From Gillisella terrae (GTDB lineage Bacteria; Pseudomonadota; Alphaproteobacteria; Rhizobiales; Rhizobiaceae), in contig NZ_SSOA01000002.1 in the NCBI RefSeq assembly GCF_004801395.1, positions 186,001-250,000 of the forward strand: a DNA stretch of 64,000 nucleotides. Reading direction: 5' to 3'. This document shows positions 46,464 through 53,995 of the stretch, one piece after another. A program made the position numbers and the translations under genes. Under the pieces are notes generated by a model that did not search any database, had not been told where the DNA came from, and saw nothing but the letters and a program-made list of their open reading frames with translations. The first letter of the stretch is position 1; every line of letters begins with the position of its first letter.

Positions 46464-48071
46464 ATGGCAGACGATCTCTTTCCCCTTGGCGCAGACAACA
46501 CTCCCTATCGTAAGATTACCTCGGATTACGTCTCGGTTGAGACCTTCAAGGGGCAGGAAATCCTGACCGTTGAGCCGGAAGGCCTTCGGCTTTTGGCAGA
46601 AACCGCACTGTCGGACATCAACCACCTGCTGCGCCCCGGCCATTTGAAGCAATTGGCGTCTATTCTTGAAGATCCCGAAGCAACAGACAATGACCGCTTC
46701 GTCGCCTTTGACCTTCTGAAAAACGCCAATATTGCCGCAGGCGGCATTTTGCCCATGTGTCAGGACACGGGCACCGCGATTGTCATGGCCAAGAAGGGTC
46801 GCAAGGTCTGGACCGATGGCGGCGATTACGAAGCCCTGGCCGCTGGCGTGCGCGATGCCTATGAGCGCAAGAACCTGCGCTATTCGCAGCTTGCACCCCT
46901 CAAGATGTTTGAGGAAAAAAACACCAAAACCAACCTGCCCGCCCAGATCGACATTTATGAAGAAGGCGAGGACGCCTATAAGTTTTTGTTTATGGCCAAG
47001 GGCGGCGGCTCTGCCAACAAAACCTTCCTGTATCAGGGCACACCTTCGCTTCTCACCCATGATCGGATGATCGACTTCCTCAAGGAAAAGATCCTGACGC
47101 TGGGCACGGCAGCCTGTCCTCCCTATCATCTGGCCATCGTCATTGGCGGCCTTTCAGCCGAGATGAACCTGAAGACCGTCAAGCTGGCCTCGGCCCGCTA
47201 TCTCGATAACCTTCCAACAGAGGGGTCCGAGAGCGGCCATGCGTTCCGCGATGTGGAGATGGAAAAGGAAATTCACAAGCTCACCCAGTCCATGGGCGTC
47301 GGCGCGCAGTTTGGTGGCAAGTATTTCTGTCATGACGTGCGGGTGATCCGCCTGCCGCGCCACGGCGCATCCTTGCCAATCGGTCTCGGCGTTTCCTGTT
47401 CCGCCGACCGTCAGGCGATGGGCAAGATCACCAAAGACGGCATTTTCATTGAGCAGCTTGAAACGGATCCATCGAAATACCTGCCGGAGATTGATGAGGC
47501 CGCCCTCTCCTCTTCCATGGTCAAGATTGACCTGAACCAGCCAATGAGTGCTGTTCTGGCTGAACTTGACAAGCATCCGGTGAAAACCCGGTTGTCGCTC
47601 ACGGGCACCATCATCGTTGCCCGCGACCTGGCCCATTCGAAAATCCGCGAGCGGCTAGAAAAGGGCGAAGGCATGCCCGAATACATGAAAAACCATCCGG
47701 TTTATTATGCAGGCCCGGCCAAAACCCCGGAAGGCTTTGCTTCTGGCTCGTTTGGGCCAACAACCGCCGGCCGTATGGATAGTTATGTCGATCAGTTCCA
47801 GTCGTTTGGTGGCTCGATGATCATGCTGGCCAAGGGCAACCGCTCACGCGCGGTGCGCGAGGCCTGCAAGACACATGGCGGCTTCTACCTTGGCTCGATC
47901 GGCGGACCCGCCGCACGCCTTGCGCAGGACTGCATCAAGAAGGTCGAGGTATTGGAATATCCAGAACTTGGCATGGAAGCTGTGTGGAAAATCGAAGTGG
48001 AAGATTTTCCCGCCTTCATCGTAACAGACAACAAGGGCAACGACTTTTTCCAGGAATTCAATTTGGGATAA
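46464..48071 (+). CDS. Fumarate hydratase class I (4Fe-4S, FumA/FumB type)
   Basis: 535 residues, the long single-chain class I form that fuses the alpha and beta modules. The N-terminal module has [19 protein letters not shown] with a cluster Cys and later [16 protein letters not shown]; the C-terminal module has [41 protein letters not shown] and [20 protein letters not shown]. It converts fumarate to malate with an oxygen-sensitive 4Fe-4S cluster. I start at the ATG at 46464 ([11 protein letters not shown]) with GAAAGG upstream; the open frame back to 46350 is intergenic in character. Confidence 0.95.
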   Translation: MADDLFPLGADNTPYRKITSDYVSVETFKGQEILTVEPEGLRLLAETALSDINHLLRPGHLKQLASILEDPEATDNDRFVAFDLLKNANIAAGGILPMCQDTGTAIVMAKKGRKVWTDGGDYEALAAGVRDAYERKNLRYSQLAPLKMFEEKNTKTNLPAQIDIYEEGEDAYKFLFMAKGGGSANKTFLYQGTPSLLTHDRMIDFLKEKILTLGTAACPPYHLAIVIGGLSAEMNLKTVKLASARYLDNLPTEGSESGHAFRDVEMEKEIHKLTQSMGVGAQFGGKYFCHDVRVIRLPRHGASLPIGLGVSCSADRQAMGKITKDGIFIEQLETDPSKYLPEIDEAALSSSMVKIDLNQPMSAVLAELDKHPVKTRLSLTGTIIVARDLAHSKIRERLEKGEGMPEYMKNHPVYYAGPAKTPEGFASGSFGPTTAGRMDSYVDQFQSFGGSMIMLAKGNRSRAVREACKTHGGFYLGSIGGPAARLAQDCIKKVEVLEYPELGMEAVWKIEVEDFPAFIVTDNKGNDFFQEFNLG

Positions 48072-48077
48072 ATCAAG

Positions 48078-48111
48078 AAAAAGCGAGCAGCCGCAGGTTG
48101 CTCGCTTTTTT
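48078..48111 (+). terminator. Intrinsic terminator of the class I fumarase gene
   Basis: AAAAAGCGAGCA / TGCTCGCTTTTT, a 12-bp stem with a nine-base loop, ending in a run of six Ts, directly after the stop codon. Confidence 0.92.
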
Positions 48112-48452
48112 CATTGCTAACTTGCCCAAAATAGCTTTATTGAAACCCTTGGATGTTTACGACGGGGCACTGCTCTTTATCAAATGTGCATAGAAGCAAT
48201 GAAACACTTAAAATTTGCCAGATAACGTCCCACTTAAATTCATTCCAATTTAAGAAATTGTATAGTATAATGTATCATGTACTTGCATTCTTAAATAGTT
48301 ATTGAATAAACTCTTAAGTTGAAATCGATTTAAGATTTTATGCAGCAGATTAAATTATTCAAAGCGTCCTATGTTCACCATAGATGGTGAGGGGCGCTTT
48401 GATCGTTATTTAATAATAATAACGAGTACTGGTCACTCTCGTGGGGGCGCGA
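48112..48452. other. AT-rich leader region of the diguanylate cyclase gene with degenerate repeats and a nested hairpin
   Basis: About 340 bases, no gene. Two degenerate relatives of the dispersed repeat's second module occur: CTTAAATT-N6-AATTTAAG (48232-48253) and TCTTAAGTTGAAATCGATTTAAGA then TTTTATGCAGCAG (48312-48348). Next comes a nested hairpin with outer CAAAGCG/CGCTTTG and inner TCACCAT/ATGGTGA (48360-48401), about 50 bases before the start codon. Confidence 0.6.
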
Positions 48453-49517
48453 ATGAATACGACAACAACACCGAAGCCGCAGGGTCTCGATATCGCCGGG
48501 CAAATTACCTTTGCGATGCGCTCCATGGGCTTGCCACCTTTGCCGCGCAACTATGCCGTATTCTACGAAGCCTATATCGGCTCCAACCCTGCATTGACCC
48601 GCAAGCTCGCAGCTCTCGGCAGCCATGCCACGCAGGCCGATATTGACGTGATTGCCGAAGAGTTTTTCGGCCATAACTCCAACCGCATTATTGAGAACGC
48701 CCATTCGCGGCTGGTTTCAGAGCTGGACGGCCTTGTGCGCCTGATGAAGCAGGAGCAAAGCTCGCTCGAAACCTATAATAAGCTGCTGGACGAAACATCC
48801 CTTCGCATCAATGCCAAAAACACGGCCAGTGTTGATTTGCTGCGCAATGCCATTCAAATTCTGACACTGGCAACCGGCGACACATTGGCGCGAGGCGAAA
48901 AGACGGCGGAAAGTTTCAACCAGAAATCTCAGGAAATGGAAGCTGTACGCCGCGAGTTGGACGAGTACAAGCGCATAGCCAATACGGATTCGCTCACCCG
49001 CCTTGCCAATCGCCGCGCCTTTGATGAAAAGCTTGCCGGGCTTTTCAGTTTTCCGACCAATTTGTCAAAAGCAGCTCTTATCCTGATTGACGTCGACCAT
49101 TTCAAACGGATCAATGACACCTATGGTCATCCCGTTGGTGATAAAATACTGGCAACCGTTGCCAGCGTCATTCGGGCCAATGCACCACGCGAGGCATTTG
49201 TAGCTCGCGCAGGCGGCGAGGAATTCGCCATTATCCTTGAAGGCTCCATTGACGAGGACATTCACACCCTGTGTGAGCGCATCCGCGTCAATCTGGAAAG
49301 CACACCCTTTCGCAACTCACGCACGGGCATCAACTATGGCCCGGTAACGGCATCTATTGGTTACTCGTCGGCGGCAGAATGCGAAGATTCGGGCGAGCTT
49401 TACAGCCGCAGCGACATCGCCCTCTATTGCGCAAAAAACTCCGGGCGCAACTGCACGCGCGAGTTTGAGGCCGGAATGCGCAAGGAATTCACCAAAAACT
49501 GGCTGCTCTACAAGTAA
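48453..49517 (+). CDS. Diguanylate cyclase (GGDEF domain)
   Basis: 354 residues from the ATG at 48453, preceded by GGGGG; a GTG four codons earlier is also possible. The N-terminal about 170 residues are helical (FAMRSMGLPPLPRNYAVFYEAYIG, then a long coiled-coil-like stretch to MEAVRRELDEYKRIA) with no membrane segment. The GGDEF domain (about 180-345) has DSLTRLANRRAFDEKL, DVDHFKRINDTYGH and an active-site GGEEF, so it should make c-di-GMP. The inhibitory RxxD site five residues before GGEEF is absent. Confidence 0.93.
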   Translation: MNTTTTPKPQGLDIAGQITFAMRSMGLPPLPRNYAVFYEAYIGSNPALTRKLAALGSHATQADIDVIAEEFFGHNSNRIIENAHSRLVSELDGLVRLMKQEQSSLETYNKLLDETSLRINAKNTASVDLLRNAIQILTLATGDTLARGEKTAESFNQKSQEMEAVRRELDEYKRIANTDSLTRLANRRAFDEKLAGLFSFPTNLSKAALILIDVDHFKRINDTYGHPVGDKILATVASVIRANAPREAFVARAGGEEFAIILEGSIDEDIHTLCERIRVNLESTPFRNSRTGINYGPVTASIGYSSAAECEDSGELYSRSDIALYCAKNSGRNCTREFEAGMRKEFTKNWLLYK

Positions 49518-49540
49518 TTTTGAGCATGTTTCACATCTTG

Positions 49541-50143
49541 TCAAGGCTCATGCTTGCTGTCGTTTGATGCCTCAAAAACGGCAACAAGCCGTTTGTCGGG
49601 TATGATCCACAGCAGCGCCACCAGCAGGAAAAGCCCGTAAGACAGAAAAGGCGAAACATAAGCAAGTCCCATTGCGATGAGATAGAGAACCGGCGACGCA
49701 ACGCCCTTGAAATCGCGACCGAATGCCTGTTTGAATTTCTCCGGGTGCGCTGTGGTTATGCCTATTTGCCATTGAAGGATGTGATAAGCCAGCGCACACA
49801 GGGCAAAAACGGCACCGTACGCCATGATCGGCTCTGGTTGGAAGCTCTGTTTTCCCATCCATTCGGTAACAAACGGCGTCAGGGTCAACCAGAACAACAG
49901 GTGCATATTGGCCCACATGACTCCCGGTGTGACGCGGCTTGCCAGGGTCAGCAAATGATGATGATTGTTCCAATAAATCGCCACATAAACGAAACTCAGA
50001 GCATAGCCCAGCAAAAGCGGTAGTGACGGAATCAGCCCGGCAAAGCCAGCGTCGTCCGGCACTTTCAACTCCAACACCATGATGGTGATCACGATGGCCA
50101 GAACGCCATCGCTAAATGCTTCCAGCCGCCCTTTGTTCATCAC
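49541..50143 (-). CDS. TMEM175-family (DUF1211) putative potassium channel
   Basis: 200 residues with about six membrane segments. The first helix carries the family signature RLEAFSDGVLAIVITIMVLELKVP, with the FSD motif that forms part of the pore in bacterial TMEM175 channels. YWNNHHHLL and the later helices also match. Bacterial members form tetrameric, weakly selective K+ channels. It is convergent with the cyclase gene (23-bp gap). Confidence 0.9.
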   Translation of the reverse strand: MMNKGRLEAFSDGVLAIVITIMVLELKVPDDAGFAGLIPSLPLLLGYALSFVYVAIYWNNHHHLLTLASRVTPGVMWANMHLLFWLTLTPFVTEWMGKQSFQPEPIMAYGAVFALCALAYHILQWQIGITTAHPEKFKQAFGRDFKGVASPVLYLIAMGLAYVSPFLSYGLFLLVALLWIIPDKRLVAVFEASNDSKHEP

Positions 50144-50168
50144 AGCGTTCTCCCTATCAATGCCCCTA

Positions 50169-50531
50169 TCAATGCTTGTCGCGTGACAGGTTCTTCACTT
50201 CCAGATCCTGCAGATAGGCGGCAAAAAGCTCATCGCCCTTCTGGCCGAGTTCGCGCAGGTATTTCCAGGTGAAAATCCCTGTGTCGTGGCCATCGTCAAA
50301 GGCAATTCGAACCGCATAATTGCCGGTTGCAACCAATTGAGCAATCTGCACATTGCGCTTGCCGGGCACGGTGATTTTCTGGCCGGGGCCATGGCCTTGC
50401 ACTTCGGCGGAGGGCGAAAGAACCCTCAGCATTTCGGCAGGCAATGCAAAGCTCTCGCCATTGTCAAAAACCACCGTCAACACACGGCGATCGGATGACA
50501 CTTTCAATTCATTTGGCCAAATCTCGGTCAT
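50169..50531 (-). CDS. DUF971 domain protein
   Basis: 120 residues. The pattern WPNELKVSSDRRVLTVVFDNGESFALPAEMLRVLSPSAE, VQIAQLVATGNYAVRIAFDDGHDTGIFTWKYLRELG is typical of DUF971, the N-terminal-like domain of gamma-butyrobetaine hydroxylases that also occurs alone and in some Mrp/ApbC proteins. The stand-alone proteins have no firm function; iron-sulfur related roles have been suggested. It is divergent from moaA with a dispersed repeat between them. Confidence 0.88.
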   Translation of the reverse strand: MTEIWPNELKVSSDRRVLTVVFDNGESFALPAEMLRVLSPSAEVQGHGPGQKITVPGKRNVQIAQLVATGNYAVRIAFDDGHDTGIFTWKYLRELGQKGDELFAAYLQDLEVKNLSRDKH

Positions 50532-50571
50532 TCCTCGATAGCTCCCAATGCAAACAGACGGTATGCGCTAC

Positions 50572-50673
50572 ACAGCGGCGCGCGCCATATATGGCGCACA
50601 AAGGACGCTGTAAGACTTTTAATGCACTGCATAATGCCTTAAATCGATTCCGACTTAAGGAATTATGCAGTAG
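50572..50673 (+). repeat. Two-hairpin dispersed repeat, copy B (best preserved)
   Basis: Module one is nested: outer ACAGCG / CGCTGT (50572-50577, 50606-50611) around GCGCCATATATGGCGC (50582-50597). Module two is one long imperfect hairpin, CTGCATAATGCCTTAAATCG-ATT-CCGACTTAAGGAATTATGCAG (arms 50627-50646 and 50650-50670). It lies in the moaA leader, about 110 bases before the start codon. Confidence 0.9.
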
Positions 50674-50781
50674 ACCGCAGACTGATGATGCGCAAGCGCC
50701 GCGACCAATGCAATGTGGCCGCCACCGCTTGACTATCCAGGGCTTCATCGCCAAATACTAAAGCGAATGAAGGAGATTACC

Positions 50782-51831
50782 GTGGATTATAAGCCCGGCC
50801 TTTTCAGCGCAGCGGACCCGATTGCCCAACAAGCGGGGTCCATGATTGACCCATTTGGTCGGGCCGTTACCTATCTTCGGGTTTCGGTCACAGACCGCTG
50901 TGACTTTCGCTGTACCTATTGCATGGCAGAAAACATGACATTCCTTCCCAAGAAGGATCTGCTGACCCTCGAAGAGCTGGATCGTCTCTGTTCGGCCTTC
51001 ATTGCCAAGGGTGTGCGCAAGCTGCGCCTGACCGGCGGCGAACCCTTGGTGCGCAAAAACATCATGTTTTTGATCCGCAGTCTGTCGCGCCACTTGCAAA
51101 GCGGCGCGCTGGAAGAATTGACGCTGACCACCAATGGCTCACAGCTCGCTCGCTATGCCACCGAGCTGGCAGAAGCCGGTGTGAAGCGCATCAATGTATC
51201 GCTGGATACGCTTGATAAGGAAAAATTCCACACCGTCACCCGCTGGGGTGATCTGGACCGCGTACTCGATGGCATTGATGCCGCCTTGGCTGCCGGCATC
51301 AAAATCAAAATCAATGCCGTTGCACTGAAAGGCTTCAACGAAGCAGAAATTCCGCAGCTTTTGCGCTTTGCGCACGCCCGAGCCATGGATCTGACCTTGA
51401 TTGAAACCATGCCGATGGGCGAAATCGATGAAGATCGGACGGATCAATACCTGCCGCTTTCCCGCGTGCGGCAAACACTGTCTGAACAGTTTACCCTGAC
51501 CGATCTGGATTATAAGACAGGCGGCCCTGCCCGCTATGTGAAGGTCGAAGAAACCGGCGGCAAGCTTGGCTTTATCACACCGATGACCCATAATTTTTGC
51601 GAGAGCTGCAATCGGGTGCGGCTTACCTGCACAGGCACACTGTATATGTGCCTGGGTCAAGATGACGCCGCCGATCTGCGCACAGCCCTGCGCGCAAGCG
51701 ATGACAATGCCTATCTCTCCACAGTGATTGACGAGGCAATCACCCGCAAACCCAAGGGGCATGATTTCATTATTGATCGCACCAGCCAGCGTCCCGCCGT
51801 GGCGCGCCACATGAGTGTGACAGGCGGATAA
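50782..51831 (+). CDS. moaA: GTP 3',8-cyclase MoaA (molybdenum cofactor synthesis)
   Basis: 349-residue radical SAM enzyme that starts molybdopterin synthesis from GTP. The N-terminal cluster motif is CDFRCTYC (Cys at residues 40, 44 and 47), and the C-terminal cluster is [18 protein letters not shown]. It ends in the conserved Gly-Gly pair (SVTGG), which is needed for activity. I start at the GTG at 50782 with AAGGAG six bases upstream; an in-frame ATG at 50767 overlaps that ribosome site's upstream side and has none of its own. MobA and MobB follow after an unrelated transporter gene. Confidence 0.95.
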   Translation: MDYKPGLFSAADPIAQQAGSMIDPFGRAVTYLRVSVTDRCDFRCTYCMAENMTFLPKKDLLTLEELDRLCSAFIAKGVRKLRLTGGEPLVRKNIMFLIRSLSRHLQSGALEELTLTTNGSQLARYATELAEAGVKRINVSLDTLDKEKFHTVTRWGDLDRVLDGIDAALAAGIKIKINAVALKGFNEAEIPQLLRFAHARAMDLTLIETMPMGEIDEDRTDQYLPLSRVRQTLSEQFTLTDLDYKTGGPARYVKVEETGGKLGFITPMTHNFCESCNRVRLTCTGTLYMCLGQDDAADLRTALRASDDNAYLSTVIDEAITRKPKGHDFIIDRTSQRPAVARHMSVTGG

Positions 51832-51921
51832 GGCAAATCAACCGCTTTGCAACCTGTCATTTTCTGCGTATGACATCATGCGCGCTTTGCGCAACCTTCC
51901 CTGTGCAGAAAGCATTTCTTC

Positions 51922-52803
51922 ATGGCATTGACCCGAAACATGAAAGGCGCGTTGTTCATGGCATGCGCCATGGCCGGATTTACCATCAACGATGCCTTGG
52001 CCAAATCCGTCACGCAAATGGCAAGTGTCGGCCAAATCATGTTCATCCGCGGTGCCTTAGCGACATTGCTGATCTATATCGTCGCGCGCCGCGCCGGTGC
52101 CAGCATGTCTCTGCACGTTCTCAAAGACCCTTTGATTTTGACGCGCGTCATGTGCGAAATTCTGGGCTCCATCACCTATCTCACCGCGCTGTCGCTGATT
52201 CCGCTGGCCAATGCGGCCTCTATCCTGCAATCCCTGCCTTTGGCAGTCACTCTGGGAGCGGCGGTGTTTTTGCGTGAGCCGGTCGGCTGGCGTCGCTGGA
52301 TGGCAATTCTGGTTGGCTTCCTTGGCGTGATGATCATCATTCGCCCAGGTGTGGAAGGCTTCACGCTGTCAGCGCTCTATGTGCTGGGCAGCGTGTTTTT
52401 CGCCGCCACCCGTGATCTGGTCACGACACGCATCAACATCACAACGCCGACCATTATTGTGACCTTGCTCACCGCCGCTGGAAACTCGCTGGCAGGATTG
52501 CTGCTGATTCCCATGCAAGGTGGCTGGCAGCCGGTGTCTCTGACCATGTTTACAGTCTTGCTGTTGGCGGCTGCCATGCTGTTTATCGGCTATCAAACCG
52601 TCATTCTGGCAATGCGCACCGGAGAAATCTCGTTTATCGCGCCCTTTCGCTATTCCAGTATGCTCTGGGCCATTGGCCTCGGCATTATCGTGTTTCAGGA
52701 TTGGCCAGAGCCAATCATGCTGCTTGGCATGGCCATTGTCATGCTCTCAGGGCTTTACACATTCCACCGGGAGCGCCAGAAAAAAATCGCAGTGGAAGCA
52801 TGA
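51922..52803 (+). CDS. EamA/DMT-superfamily transporter
   Basis: 293 residues with ten predicted membrane helices and two EamA repeats (first around NMKGALFMACAMAGFTINDALAKS through VGFLGVMIIIRP, second from LYVLGSVFFAATRDLVT to VIMLSGLYTFHRE). Likely exports or takes up a small metabolite; substrate unknown. Its stop codon TGA is nested in the ATGATGA that starts mobA, so the two are co-translated. Confidence 0.92.
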   Translation: MALTRNMKGALFMACAMAGFTINDALAKSVTQMASVGQIMFIRGALATLLIYIVARRAGASMSLHVLKDPLILTRVMCEILGSITYLTALSLIPLANAASILQSLPLAVTLGAAVFLREPVGWRRWMAILVGFLGVMIIIRPGVEGFTLSALYVLGSVFFAATRDLVTTRINITTPTIIVTLLTAAGNSLAGLLLIPMQGGWQPVSLTMFTVLLLAAAMLFIGYQTVILAMRTGEISFIAPFRYSSMLWAIGLGIIVFQDWPEPIMLLGMAIVMLSGLYTFHRERQKKIAVEA

Positions 52804-53432
52804 TGACAGGTCGCAGCCGTTCCCATACGCTCCCCGGCGTGGTTCTCGCCGGAGGGCTCTCGCGCCGAATGGGGCAGAGCAAAGGGGCCGCTCTTTTAGC
52901 CGGTAAACCCATGCTGGACCACATCATTGCGCGGCTTTTACCACAAGTCTGCACCCTTGCCATCAACAGCAGCCACCTATCCCATCCCGATTTCCCAACC
53001 ATTGCCGACTCGGTGGCAGACCAACCCGGCCCTCTGGCTGGAATTGCCCGCGCCATGCAGTTTGCCCAAAAAGTGCCAGATGCAAGCCATGTCCTGACGG
53101 TGCCAGTAGACACACCTTTCCTACCGCATGATCTGGCCACCACGCTGCTGGATGCGCTGCCAGGCAAAGAGACCGTCGTTCTGGCGCGCTCAAACGGGCG
53201 CGCGCATCCTGTCATTGGGCTTTGGCCCGTTACATTGGCAGAAGAGATCACCCTCTGGCTCAAAAATCCGCAAAACCGCAAGCTGATGGTCTTTTTGCAA
53301 ACTCTGAATGTCGTCAGCGTCGATTTTGACGCGATTGAAACGGCGATTGGTCCGCTTGATCCATTTTTCAATGTCAACACGCCAGACGATCTCGCTCAGG
53401 CGGAACACTATCTCAAAGCCCTCCAATCATGA
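52800..53432 (+). CDS. mobA: Molybdenum cofactor guanylyltransferase
   Basis: 210 residues. MobA transfers GMP from GTP to molybdopterin to form the bis-MGD cofactor. The nucleotide-binding signature is VVLAGGLSRRMGQSKGAALLAGKPML (about residues 14-39), followed by NSSHLSHPDFPTIADSVADQPGPLAGIARAM, VPVDTPFLP and a C-terminal FFNVNTPDDL. The ATG at 52800 overlaps the preceding stop codon. The stop overlaps mobB by ATGA. Confidence 0.95.
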   Translation: MMTGRSRSHTLPGVVLAGGLSRRMGQSKGAALLAGKPMLDHIIARLLPQVCTLAINSSHLSHPDFPTIADSVADQPGPLAGIARAMQFAQKVPDASHVLTVPVDTPFLPHDLATTLLDALPGKETVVLARSNGRAHPVIGLWPVTLAEEITLWLKNPQNRKLMVFLQTLNVVSVDFDAIETAIGPLDPFFNVNTPDDLAQAEHYLKALQS

Positions 53433-53950
53433 CCCATCCCCGCATATTTGGCATTTCCGGCTGGAAAAACTCGGGCAAAACCGGTCTCACAGTCCGCCTA
53501 GTTGAAGAATTTACCCGACGCGGTTACACCGTCTCAACCATCAAACATGCCCACCACGATTTCGACATCGACAAGCAAGGTGCAGACAGCTACCGGCACC
53601 GGCAGGCAGGCGCACAGGAAGTGACCATCGTTTCGGGTGCACGGTTTGCGATTATGCACGAATTGCGCGGCGCAGCTGAGCCAACACTTGCCGATATTCT
53701 GCCACGGCTGGCACCGTGCGATTTGCTTCTGATTGAGGGCTACAAACACGAGCCGATTGCGAAAATCGAGGTCAGGCGGCGTGACGCAGCCAGGCAAACG
53801 CCCCTTTCAGAGCAAGATCCACATATCATGGCGATTGCCGCAGACCATGCAATCGACAGCAGCGCCATTCCCGTCTTCGACCTTGATGATACGGTTGCTA
53901 TTGCCAACTTCATTGCACAGGCGGTGAACCTTCCTGAAATCCGCCCATGA
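53429..53950 (+). CDS. mobB: Molybdopterin-guanine dinucleotide biosynthesis adapter MobB
   Basis: 173-residue P-loop GTP-binding protein that assists MobA. Walker A region GISGWKNSGKTGLTVRLVEEF (about residues 7-27), STIKHAHHDFDIDKQGADSYRHRQAGA, and LLIEGYKHEPIAKIEVRR are typical. Directly coupled to mobA. Confidence 0.95.
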   Translation: MTHPRIFGISGWKNSGKTGLTVRLVEEFTRRGYTVSTIKHAHHDFDIDKQGADSYRHRQAGAQEVTIVSGARFAIMHELRGAAEPTLADILPRLAPCDLLLIEGYKHEPIAKIEVRRRDAARQTPLSEQDPHIMAIAADHAIDSSAIPVFDLDDTVAIANFIAQAVNLPEIRP

Positions 53951-53976
53951 AAAAGCCGCCGGATCACTCCGGCGGC
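53950..53976 (-). terminator. Terminator of the OmpA-family gene
   Basis: Nine-bp stem GCCGCCGGA / TCCGGCGGC (53955-53963, 53968-53976) with loop TCAC. On the minus strand it is followed by TTTTTC, matching the end of the OmpA-family gene 20 bp before; it overlaps the mobB stop. Confidence 0.85.
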
Positions 53977-53995
53977 GGATTGGCTACCATTTGGC

